Positions 43,095-51,192 of a stretch of 64,000 nt of DNA are shown one piece after another. A program made the translations under genes and the position numbers. Each line of letters begins with the position of its first letter. The stretch's first letter is position 1. The notes under the pieces are model-generated. The model had not been told where the DNA came from. It did not search any database and saw only the letters and a program-made list of their open reading frames with translations. The stretch is from UKL13-2 sp031414695 (lineage in GTDB: Bacteria > Pseudomonadota > Gammaproteobacteria > Burkholderiales > Usitatibacteraceae), in NCBI GenBank assembly GCA_031414695.1, contig JANNWG010000020.1, forward strand, positions 19,184 through 83,183. Direction: 5' to 3'.

Positions 43095-44510
43095 ATGGCG
43101 CTTAAACCGTTTTATAACGAGATGTATGCGGAAGATGGCAAGGTCAGACCGCATTACGCCGAATTCGCCGATTGGCTCAACACCACTTCACCCGAAAAAA
43201 TAGAACAAAATCGGCAAGCGGCTGACTTAATGTTTCATCGGCTCGGCATTACTTTTGCGGTGTATGGCGAATCCACTGGTACAGAGCGACTTATTCCGTT
43301 TGATATTGTGCCGCATGTGATACCGGGGCCAACGTGGGAAATGGTTTCAAGTGGCTTAAAACAACGTGTAACCGCACTCAACATGTTTTTACACGACGTC
43401 TATCACGATATGAACATTCTGAAAGCGGGCAAAATCCCTGCCGACATGGTGCTCGAAAATTCGCAATACCGCAAAGAGATGGTCGGCATTACCGTGCCCG
43501 GTGGCATCTACGCGCATGTGGCGGGTATTGATTTAGTCAAAGACGCTGATGGCGAATATTATGTGCTGGAAGATAACCTTCGCACCCCATCGGGCGTTTC
43601 TTACCTATTGGAAAATCGCAAAATGATGATGCGATTATTCCCAGAATTATTCGCCGCGCAGCATATTCGGCCAGTGGATCATTACCCTGATTTATTGCTC
43701 GATACATTACGCCATGCCGCGCCTGTGGGCATTGAAACGCCCACCATCGTACTCATGACACCGGGCAACTTTAATTCCGCCTATTTTGAGCACGCATTTT
43801 TAGCCCAGCAAATGGGCGTGGAGCTGGTTGAAGGCAGCGATTTATTTGTCCAAAACGACACCGTTTTCATGCGCACCACACAAGGGCCTAAAAAAGTTGA
43901 TGTCATTTATCGGCGTATCGATGATGATTTTATTGATCCACTCGCGTTTCGCGCCGACTCAATGCTAGGTGTGCCGGGACTCATGCGCGCCTACCGCGCA
44001 GGCCGCGTGACCTTGGCCAATGCGGTGGGCACAGGTGTCGCCGATGACAAGTCAATGTATCCTTATGTGCCAGAAATGATTCGCTTTTATTTAGGTGAAG
44101 AGCCAATACTCAAGAATGTCCATACGTGGATGCTTGGTCGTAAAGAAGACCTTGATTATGTGCTCGCCAATATGCAAGATTTGGTCATTAAAGAAGCGCA
44201 AGGCTCAGGCGGCTACGGCATGTTGATTGGGCCTACCGCCACTAAAGCGGAGCGCGAAAAATATAAGCTACGCGTGCTGGATCAACCTGAGCGTTTTATT
44301 GCCCAGCCCACTTTATCGCTTTCCGCAGTGCCGACATATTCAAACAAAGGCTTGGCGCCGCGTCACATCGATTTACGGCCCTATGTGCTATCGGGCAAGC
44401 AGGTCAATTTTGTACCCGGCGGGTTGACACGGGTCGCGTTGCGCGAAGGCTCATTAGTGGTCAATTCGTCACAGGGTGGCGGCGTTAAAGATACTTGGGT
44501 GGTGGACTAA
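43095..44510 (+). CDS. Circularly permuted ATP-grasp protein of the Anbu cluster (COG2308)
   Basis: A 471-residue protein, the first gene of a four-gene cluster. It belongs to the circularly permuted ATP-grasp type 2 family (formerly DUF404/DUF407). Family blocks are PGGIYAHVAGIDLVKDADGEYYVLEDNLRTPSGVSYLL, AFRADSMLGVPGLMRAYRAGRVTLANAVGTGVADDK and VIKEAQGSGGYGMLIGP (cut here for length; near residues 136, 290 and 365). These ATP-grasp proteins are predicted amide- or peptide-bond ligases. The substrate is unknown. Confidence 0.9.
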   Translation: MALKPFYNEMYAEDGKVRPHYAEFADWLNTTSPEKIEQNRQAADLMFHRLGITFAVYGESTGTERLIPFDIVPHVIPGPTWEMVSSGLKQRVTALNMFLHDVYHDMNILKAGKIPADMVLENSQYRKEMVGITVPGGIYAHVAGIDLVKDADGEYYVLEDNLRTPSGVSYLLENRKMMMRLFPELFAAQHIRPVDHYPDLLLDTLRHAAPVGIETPTIVLMTPGNFNSAYFEHAFLAQQMGVELVEGSDLFVQNDTVFMRTTQGPKKVDVIYRRIDDDFIDPLAFRADSMLGVPGLMRAYRAGRVTLANAVGTGVADDKSMYPYVPEMIRFYLGEEPILKNVHTWMLGRKEDLDYVLANMQDLVIKEAQGSGGYGMLIGPTATKAEREKYKLRVLDQPERFIAQPTLSLSAVPTYSNKGLAPRHIDLRPYVLSGKQVNFVPGGLTRVALREGSLVVNSSQGGGVKDTWVVD

Positions 44511-44511
44511 T

Positions 44512-45510
44512 ATGCTTTCAAGAACAGCCTCAATGCTATACTGGATGTCGCGCTATGTGGAGCGCGCCGAAAACAATGCGCGCATCCTTGATGTGGCCTA
44601 TCGCATGTCGCTCCTCACCAAAGACCCTGATTTACAAGACCAAGAATGGTTTGCGCCGTTATTTATCACTGGCACCTTGTTTCCCTTTAGTGGGCGGCAT
44701 AGTTTAGTTTGTGCGAAAGAAGTCCTTCACTTCATGGCGCTCGACACCGAAAACCCCGCCTCCATTTATAACTGCGCCAAGCAAGCACGTGAAAATGCGC
44801 GCGCCGTGCGTGGCACCATCACCAGCGAAATGTGGGAAGTGGTGAATTCGACCTGGCTTGAAATGCAAAACATGGATGAAGATAGGCTCTATGCTAAAGG
44901 CGTGTCGTCATTTTTTGATTGGGTCAAAGAGCGCTCGCATTTATTTCGCGGCGTAACCTTTGGCACCATGCGCCGTGATGAGGCGTTTCAGTTTCATCGC
45001 CTAGGCACCTATATTGAGCGCGCAGACAATACTGCCCGCATGGTCGATGCGAAATATCACATCCTATTGCCCTCGGTAAAAGATGTGGGCGGCGCAGTCG
45101 ATTACTATCAATGGTCGGCGGTGCTGCGCTCAGTTTCAGCGTTTGAATCATATCGCAAGGTATATCGCGATGTGATTACGCCGCTACGGATCGCGGAGCT
45201 GTTAATTTTGCGTGACGATATTCCGCGCTCACTACATTTTTGCCTGCGAGACGCGTACAAAATATTGTGCGACATACAAAACAATAGCTCCGGGGAAGCC
45301 ACCCGACAAGCAGGCGAAATTTATGCGGCACTACAATTTGGGCGGATTGAGCATATTTTCGCAACCGGGCTGCACGAATACCTAACTGCTTTTTTAGCTT
45401 CCACAGGCAAATTAGGCGCAGAAATTAATACCGCTTTTTTTGCGCCTGAAATTGCTGCATCACCCGCGCAGCCACCCACACCTTCGCAAGCACAAACAAC
45501 AACCAACTAA
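44512..45510 (+). CDS. Alpha-E domain protein (DUF403)
   Basis: A 332-residue, mostly helical protein of the alpha-E family, starting at the ATG at 44512 one base after the ATP-grasp stop (a longer frame from 44476 overlaps). The start MLSRTASMLYWMSRYVERAENNARIL is the family signature, repeated as FHRLGTYIERADNTARMVD near residue 165. Alpha-E proteins occur almost only with the COG2308 ATP-grasp, transglutaminase and Anbu genes, as here. The C-terminal tail is Pro/Gln/Thr-rich. Molecular role unknown. Confidence 0.9.
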   Translation: MLSRTASMLYWMSRYVERAENNARILDVAYRMSLLTKDPDLQDQEWFAPLFITGTLFPFSGRHSLVCAKEVLHFMALDTENPASIYNCAKQARENARAVRGTITSEMWEVVNSTWLEMQNMDEDRLYAKGVSSFFDWVKERSHLFRGVTFGTMRRDEAFQFHRLGTYIERADNTARMVDAKYHILLPSVKDVGGAVDYYQWSAVLRSVSAFESYRKVYRDVITPLRIAELLILRDDIPRSLHFCLRDAYKILCDIQNNSSGEATRQAGEIYAALQFGRIEHIFATGLHEYLTAFLASTGKLGAEINTAFFAPEIAASPAQPPTPSQAQTTTN

Positions 45511-45525
45511 AAAGCCGAGTAGAAA

Positions 45526-46266
45526 ATGACTTACTGTGTTGCACTTCGATTGGATTCAGGAATGTTATTTGCCTCTGACTCACGCACCAATGCGGGCGTA
45601 GACCAGATCGCTACATTTTGTAAAACTAAAGTATATGAACGCGCCGACGATCGTGTCATTGTCGTGCTTTCATCAGGCAATCTGGCAATGACGCAAGCGG
45701 TAACCAATATGCTTGATCGCCATATTCATGCACCACTTAATGGTACTGAACCGACCATTTGGAATGTGCCGTCGATGTTTGATGTCGCCCAAATTGTCGG
45801 TGAGGCACTACGCGAAATGGTACGCCGTGATGGCCCCACGCTGATGCAAAGCGGTATTGATGCTTCGGCTAATCTCATTGTCGGCGGACAAATTCGCGGC
45901 GAAGGTCAGCGGCTATTTCATATTTATCCGCAGGGTAATTATATTGAAGCATCCGAAGAAACACCTTACTTTCAATTAGGCGAAGCCAAGTACGGCAAGC
46001 CGATTTTGGATCGTGTGTTATCCACCTCTACACCCCAAAAAGAAGCCGCTAAGTGCGTGCTCATCTCCTTTGACTCCACCATCAAATCTAATATTTCGGT
46101 AGGGCTGCCGATTGATATGTTGTGGTACCCGCGTGACTCTTTGCGTGTAGGCATACAGCAACGCATACGCGAAGGTGACCCGTATTTTTCGATGGTCCGG
46201 CAGCGCTGGGGCGGCGGCTTGCGACGGATATTTGCAGAGTTGCCGGATCCGGATTGGATGGAGTGA
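45526..46266 (+). CDS. Anbu proteasome-type peptidase
   Basis: A 246-residue Ntn-hydrolase of the Anbu (ancestral beta subunit, COG3484) type. After Met removal Thr1 would be the nucleophile (MTYCVALRLDSGMLFASDS); Asp17 (ASDSRT) and a Lys near 32 (FCKTKVY) fit the proteasome/HslV catalytic set. It is longer than HslV by about 70 residues, as known for Anbu. It starts 15 bp after the alpha-E gene. Related Anbu proteins form open ring-like assemblies; true substrate and any ATPase partner are not known. Confidence 0.92.
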   Translation: MTYCVALRLDSGMLFASDSRTNAGVDQIATFCKTKVYERADDRVIVVLSSGNLAMTQAVTNMLDRHIHAPLNGTEPTIWNVPSMFDVAQIVGEALREMVRRDGPTLMQSGIDASANLIVGGQIRGEGQRLFHIYPQGNYIEASEETPYFQLGEAKYGKPILDRVLSTSTPQKEAAKCVLISFDSTIKSNISVGLPIDMLWYPRDSLRVGIQQRIREGDPYFSMVRQRWGGGLRRIFAELPDPDWME

Positions 46267-46339
46267 CGCTGAACGTTGAGCGGTATTACGTTTGTTGTTC
46301 AGATATTTCTAAATCTTTATTGCGTTACCCGCGCTAAAC

Positions 46340-46390
46340 GCCGAACGCAAAACTCTCAACCAAAGCAAACGCTAAACGCCAAACCTAAAA
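46340..46390. repeat. Short direct repeat before the transglutaminase gene
   Basis: CGCTAAACGCC occurs at about 46342-46352 and again near 46369-46379, each followed by (A/G)AAC. Weaker relatives (CGCTGAACGTTGAGC) lie just after the Anbu stop. The gap also lacks a clear ribosome site for the transglutaminase ATG. It may be simple slippage or a regulatory direct repeat; I cannot tell which. Confidence 0.4.
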
Positions 46391-46405
46391 AATCTTATCA
46401 AAAAC

Positions 46406-49400
46406 ATGACAATCCGCGTCGCCCTAAACCATAAAACCCATTACAAATTCGACCGCGAAGTCGCGTTATCGCCACACGAGGTGCGGCTGCGTCCCGCAGC
46501 ACATGCGCGCACACCAATTGAGAGTTACTCGCTGACGGTGAAGCCTGAAAAACATTTCATGAATTGGCAGCAAGACCCGTATGGCAATTGGTTGGCGCGC
46601 TTGGTGTTTCCGGAAAAATCGCGTGAACTTTGTATTGAAGTGGATTTGATCGCGGACATGACTGTGATTAACCCGTTTGATTTTTTTATGGAAAGCTATG
46701 CGGAGGCCTTTCCATTTCAATACACTAATGACAATCGGCGTGAATTAACCGCCTACCTTGAAGTAGAGCCTCAAGGCGCATTACTCAAAAAATGGTTATC
46801 GGACGCTAGTGCACAATTTCTCCATAAACCGATCAACACTATCGATTTTTTAGTCGCGCTCAACGCAAAATTACAGCACGATATTTCATACCTTATCCGT
46901 ATGGAACCTGGTGTGCAAACGCCAGAAGTCACGCTCGAACGTGCGCAAGGTTCGTGTCGCGATACGGGCTGGTTGCTGGTACAAATACTGCGCCATTTTG
47001 GTATTGCAGCGCGCTTTGCGTCGGGCTATTTGATTCAGCTCACCGCCGATCAAAAATCCCTCGATGGTCCCTCCGGTACTGATAAAGATTTCACTGATTT
47101 GCACGCTTGGTGCGAGGCTTATTTGCCCGGTGCTGGCTGGATTGGACTTGACCCCACTTCAGGCTTACTCGCTGGCGAAGGCCATATTCCGCTTGCGTGT
47201 ACTGCCATACCATCCTCCGCTGCACCAGTTTCAGGCTTTACTGATCAATGTGAGACTGTGCTCGATTTTTCAATGACGGTGACGCGCATCCATGAAGACC
47301 CGCGCGTTACAAAGCCATTTCAAGATGACGCGTGGCAGAGCGTTTTAGCCCTCGGTGACAAAATTGATCAAGAGCTAGTGGCGGGCGATGTCAGACTCAC
47401 AATGGGAGGCGAGCCGACTTTTGTTTCAATCGACGATATGGAAGGTGCGGAGTGGAATGTGACCGCGCATTCGCCTAAAAAATTAGAATTGGCGACAGAT
47501 TTATTTCTACGCATGCAGCATCAATATGCGCCCGGTGGACTGCTACATTTTGGGCAAGGTAAATGGTACCCTGGCGAGCCACTGCCGCGTTGGGCGTTAT
47601 CGTGTTACTGGCGACCAGACGGCGTACCACTTTGGCAAGAGGCCACGCTAGTGGCAACCAAAGCGACAAAAATGGCAACAGGTATTGCCAAGACCTTCGC
47701 TGAAACATTGGCTAAAAATTTATCGCTGCATCCTGATTACGCGATACCCGCCTTTGAAAGTATTTGGCGCACCATTCGCGATGAATCGCAACTGCCTGTC
47801 AATATAGATCCCGCCTCAGCCGATTTAAAAGATGCCACTGCGCGTGCTGCAATTGCGGCAAATCTACTTCAGCAATTGCAGGGCAGCATTGGCGAGCCCA
47901 CTGGCTATGTGCTACCGATAAAAGCGTTAGCGCGCAAAAAAGCCAACGCCACCACTGAATGGGCATCATCGCTTTGGCCGCTCGCCACACAACATTTGTA
48001 TTTGGTCGAAGGTGACTCGCCAGTTGGCTTTCGCTTGCCGCTCAATAGCCTGCCTTGGGTTGCACCTAAAGATATGGAGATCATCATTGCTGGCGATCCA
48101 TTCGCCCCGCGCGATGCACTGGTGACAGCAAATGAACGCGAAGCCCTGTCTTCCAAAATGAAAGCAGGCGCGTCGATTGAACAGCCTAAGAGTAAAAAAA
48201 TTAGTATCGGCGAATCTGCTAAGGATGTGGTTCGCACCGCCATTTGTATTGAAGTTCGCAATAACATTCTGCATATCTTTTTTCCACCGCTTGAATTGCT
48301 AGAGGATTATTTAGCGCTTGTTGCGATAGTTGAAAAAACAGCTCGTGATACTGCCACCGCAGTACGCATCGAGGGCTACACGCCGCCAGCCGATGATCGA
48401 GTTAAAAAATTCGCCGTCACCCCTGACCCAGGCGTAATTGAATTTAATATTCATCCGTCAACCTCATGGCGTGAGTTGGTCGCGAATACCAAAACGCTCT
48501 ATGAAGAAGCGCGTCAGTGTCGCTTAGGTACCGAAAAATTTATGCACGACGGCAAACACACTGGCACTGGCGGCGGCAACCATGTCACCGTGGGTGGCAT
48601 CACCCCAGCCGATTCGCCGATGCTGCGCCGCCCTGACCTGTTGCGCTCGCTCATTACGTATTGGCAAAATCATCCGGCACTATCCTATTTATTTTCAGGG
48701 ACATTTATCGGGCCGACCTCACAAAGCCCGCGTGTTGACGAAGCGCGATCTGATACCTTGTACGAGCTCGAAATCGCCTTCGAACAATTGGAAGCCAAGC
48801 TCACCGAGGGCAAAGAAAGTGACTACCCGTGGTTGGCAGATCGACTGTTACGTAATTTTTTAGTTGACCTCACTGGTAATACCCACCGTGCCGAATTCTC
48901 GATTGATAAGCTGTATTCACCCGATGGGCCAACTGGCCGATTAGGCTTACTTGAATTTCGCGCCTTTGAAATGCCACCGCATGCAGAAATGAGTTTGACG
49001 CAAACCTTATTACTACGCGCACTCATTGCGCGGTTTTGGAAAACACCTTACAAGGCCAAGCTCATCCGATGGGGTACAGAGCTACATGATCGCTTCATGC
49101 TGCCCTACTTTGTAGCGCAAGACATGAAAGCCGTCGTAGATGATTTGAATCACGCGGGCTATGCATTCTCACTCGATTGGTTTTTACCATTTATTGAGTT
49201 TCGTTTTCCGCGTTTTGGCACCGTGGCCTATCAGGGCGTTGAGATGGAGCTACGCCAAGCCATTGAGCCGTGGCATGTACTTGGCGAGGAGATGGCAGGT
49301 TCAAGCACCGCGCGCTATGTGGATTCAAGCCTTGAGCGCATACAAGTCAAGGTATCCGGCATGGTGCGCGAACGCCACGTTATTACCTGCAATGGCCGTG

Positions 49401-49795
49401 TTGTGCCACTCACCGCCACCGGCACGCCTGGCGAATTTGTTGCTGGGGTGCGCTATAAAGCTTGGGCGCCGTCATCCGCACTGCATCCAACGATTGGCAT
49501 ACACGCGCCGCTGGTGTTTGATATTGTTGATACGTGGTCAAGCCGCTCTGTCGGCGGCTGCACTTATCATGTTACGCATCCTGGTGGCCGTAATTACGAT
49601 ACCTACCCAGTAAATGCCAACGAAGCTGAAGCCAGACGCGTTGCAAGATTTCAAAAAATCGGCCATACGCCGGGCGCGATGGCAGTCAAACTCGAAGGCC
49701 GCAACCCTGCTTTTCCTTTCACCCTCGACCTACGCCGTGCGCCCGATTACGACGGTGCACAGATAATGGCAATACGGAGTCATGAGGGGCAGTGA
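46406..49795 (+). CDS. Transglutaminase-like/DUF2126 fusion protein
   Basis: A 1129-residue cytoplasmic protein. The N-terminal part has a transglutaminase-N-like region and a papain-like core with a complete triad: Cys184 (QGSCRDTGWLL), His233 (TDLHAWCEAYL) and Asp249 (GLDPTSGLL). From about residue 330 comes DUF2126 (MGGEPTFVSIDD, GKWYPGEPLPRWALSCYWR). Near residues 715-880, GTGGGNHVTVGG and LLEFRAFEMPPHAEM resemble glutamine-synthetase/GCS-fold ligase signatures, which is an inference. It is the last gene of the Anbu cluster, after a 139-bp gap. Confidence 0.9.
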   Translation: MTIRVALNHKTHYKFDREVALSPHEVRLRPAAHARTPIESYSLTVKPEKHFMNWQQDPYGNWLARLVFPEKSRELCIEVDLIADMTVINPFDFFMESYAEAFPFQYTNDNRRELTAYLEVEPQGALLKKWLSDASAQFLHKPINTIDFLVALNAKLQHDISYLIRMEPGVQTPEVTLERAQGSCRDTGWLLVQILRHFGIAARFASGYLIQLTADQKSLDGPSGTDKDFTDLHAWCEAYLPGAGWIGLDPTSGLLAGEGHIPLACTAIPSSAAPVSGFTDQCETVLDFSMTVTRIHEDPRVTKPFQDDAWQSVLALGDKIDQELVAGDVRLTMGGEPTFVSIDDMEGAEWNVTAHSPKKLELATDLFLRMQHQYAPGGLLHFGQGKWYPGEPLPRWALSCYWRPDGVPLWQEATLVATKATKMATGIAKTFAETLAKNLSLHPDYAIPAFESIWRTIRDESQLPVNIDPASADLKDATARAAIAANLLQQLQGSIGEPTGYVLPIKALARKKANATTEWASSLWPLATQHLYLVEGDSPVGFRLPLNSLPWVAPKDMEIIIAGDPFAPRDALVTANEREALSSKMKAGASIEQPKSKKISIGESAKDVVRTAICIEVRNNILHIFFPPLELLEDYLALVAIVEKTARDTATAVRIEGYTPPADDRVKKFAVTPDPGVIEFNIHPSTSWRELVANTKTLYEEARQCRLGTEKFMHDGKHTGTGGGNHVTVGGITPADSPMLRRPDLLRSLITYWQNHPALSYLFSGTFIGPTSQSPRVDEARSDTLYELEIAFEQLEAKLTEGKESDYPWLADRLLRNFLVDLTGNTHRAEFSIDKLYSPDGPTGRLGLLEFRAFEMPPHAEMSLTQTLLLRALIARFWKTPYKAKLIRWGTELHDRFMLPYFVAQDMKAVVDDLNHAGYAFSLDWFLPFIEFRFPRFGTVAYQGVEMELRQAIEPWHVLGEEMAGSSTARYVDSSLERIQVKVSGMVRERHVITCNGRVVPLTATGTPGEFVAGVRYKAWAPSSALHPTIGIHAPLVFDIVDTWSSRSVGGCTYHVTHPGGRNYDTYPVNANEAEARRVARFQKIGHTPGAMAVKLEGRNPAFPFTLDLRRAPDYDGAQIMAIRSHEGQ

Positions 49796-49833
49796 TGTTT
49801 GCCTCACGGCGAATTGAGCTCAACTCATCAATA

Positions 49834-50093
49834 ACCCTTCTGTAGTGGGGATTGCACGGCGTCAAGTACTTCACGACACTTGCTACTTCGTTGCAAGAAT
49901 TGCAATTCACACCGCAATCCCTCCCAACCTCCCTTTTTCAAAGGGAGGAGCTGATCTAAGATTCGAGTTCCACTTTGCGATAACCCACCGATCAGTTCTC
50001 CCCTTTGAAAAAGGGGAGCTAGTGGGGATTGCGTGGCGTTAAGCGCGATATCGGCATTAGCCTCCTTGCTTGACATGCCGTAATCCCCACAGC
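49834..50093. repeat. Nested MITE-like region: copy 2 with flanking fragments
   Basis: The full element is at 49915-50031 (CAATCC to GGATTG), with arms CCTCCCTTTTTCAAAGGGAGG (left, here cut: starts CCTCCCTTTTTC) and CCCCTTTGAAAAAGGGGAGC (right), the same family as 36664-36788. The right-end string AGTGGGGATTGC(A/G)(C/T)GGCGT also occurs alone at 49835-49853, left of the element, and TAATCCCCAC at 50082-50091 is a further inverted scrap. This suggests repeated insertion or deletion at one spot in a 392-bp gap between convergent genes. Confidence 0.65.
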
Positions 50094-50121
50094 CTTAACG
50101 GCAATAGCAAGTGTATAAATA

Positions 50122-50177
50122 CCAATATCGGCGGGTATCTTGGCGGCATAATGCCTCAAAACGCCCGCCATTATTAG
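50122..50177. repeat. Palindromic intergenic element, copy C
   Basis: A 56-bp copy between the convergent transglutaminase and TonB-like genes. Left end CCAATATCGGCGGGTATCTT, centre GGCGGCATAATGCC, right end CGCCCGCCATTATTAG. The arms pair with a few mismatches. It sits about 90 bp right of the nested MITE-like region. Confidence 0.8.
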
Positions 50178-50187
50178 TGATTAAATG

Positions 50188-51075
50188 TCAGCCAAAAAAC
50201 TCGCGCATCATAAATGCTTCCAATCCCGCCGTGTCTTCCATTCTTGCTGACAGCACCACTACGCGTCCGACGCGCTGCGAGTCCCAATTGAAATTGCCTT
50301 TGTAATGCTCACGAATGAGTGAAATCATTTTACGAACGATGGCAAGCTCTACATCGCCGCCATAGCCAGCATCGACTTCGATTAATTGATATTTGCTTTG
50401 CGCGCGATCGGTTGTCCAGCCCCGAAACGAGAAAGCAGCATAGCGCGTACCTTTACTTTGAATTTGAAATACGCCGCTGGTGCCGTCGCGCCCGCGGCCC
50501 AGCGCCTGCATGTTGCGATTAAACCCTGCGGTGGCTTTTTCAGCTGACGTTAATTCACGCTCGCCTGCGCGCGCCGCCGCATTTTCGCTAGCGATGCCCT
50601 CTTCTGCGGCTTGCCGTTCGGCACGTCTGGCGTTTAGTGCTGCCATAAAGTCAATCGGCGGCTCTTTGGTAACTGGCGTGGGCAAGTCAGGCGGTTTGAA
50701 GGGCGACTCTGGCACCAGAGCGACAGGCGGCATTAGTGGTGACGGGCGCTCTACCGCAATGACTCTGGGGGCGGTGATGAGCGGCTTACTAGGTGTAGGT
50801 GGCGGCGATGCGGCAGGTGGGGCTGCGGCTGTGGCGGGTGACGCCATCGTAACTTGTAATGGGCCTTGACCGCCTGCCTCGGACAAATCAATTTTGACTA
50901 CCGGCTTGGGTATTAACACCACCATTAAACTGTGGATGACGAGCGATACAATTAAACCCGCCATCAGCGTCTTGAGAGTGCGGCGAGGCGTAATCCGAGG
51001 GTCTCGGTCATCTGCCCATGTGCGTGGCATGGTGCCATCGGCAAATGCCGCGCTAAGTAATGCTATAGATGACAT
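50188..51075 (-). CDS. TonB-like single-span membrane protein
   Basis: A 295-residue protein with a TonB-like plan: a short cytoplasmic start, one membrane helix (about 35-55, LMAGLIVSLVIHSLMVVLI), a Pro/Ala-rich periplasmic linker (about 80-145), a helical Glu/Ala/Arg-rich part, and a compact C-terminal domain ending HYKGNFNWDSQRVGRVVVLSARMEDT (cut; near residues 255-285). No TonB C-terminal YP motif is visible and no exbB/exbD genes lie nearby, so energy transduction is only a possibility. It converges on the Anbu cluster. Confidence 0.7.
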   Translation of the reverse strand: MSSIALLSAAFADGTMPRTWADDRDPRITPRRTLKTLMAGLIVSLVIHSLMVVLIPKPVVKIDLSEAGGQGPLQVTMASPATAAAPPAASPPPTPSKPLITAPRVIAVERPSPLMPPVALVPESPFKPPDLPTPVTKEPPIDFMAALNARRAERQAAEEGIASENAAARAGERELTSAEKATAGFNRNMQALGRGRDGTSGVFQIQSKGTRYAAFSFRGWTTDRAQSKYQLIEVDAGYGGDVELAIVRKMISLIREHYKGNFNWDSQRVGRVVVLSARMEDTAGLEAFMMREFFG

Positions 51076-51192
51076 CGAATCGTGATTTGTTGATGCAATA
51101 AAGTATTATGGAAAACGTGAGCCACAGTATAAAACACCGCATGCGTTAGCTCATTTTCAGACTCAAATTACCAAAACTCGTTCATCCCCATC

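Noticed and set aside
49828..50076. 82-codon frame across the second MITE-like element
   Set aside because: Most of it is element sequence (LAPLFQRGEL, LPLKKGGW), a common artefact of these repeats.
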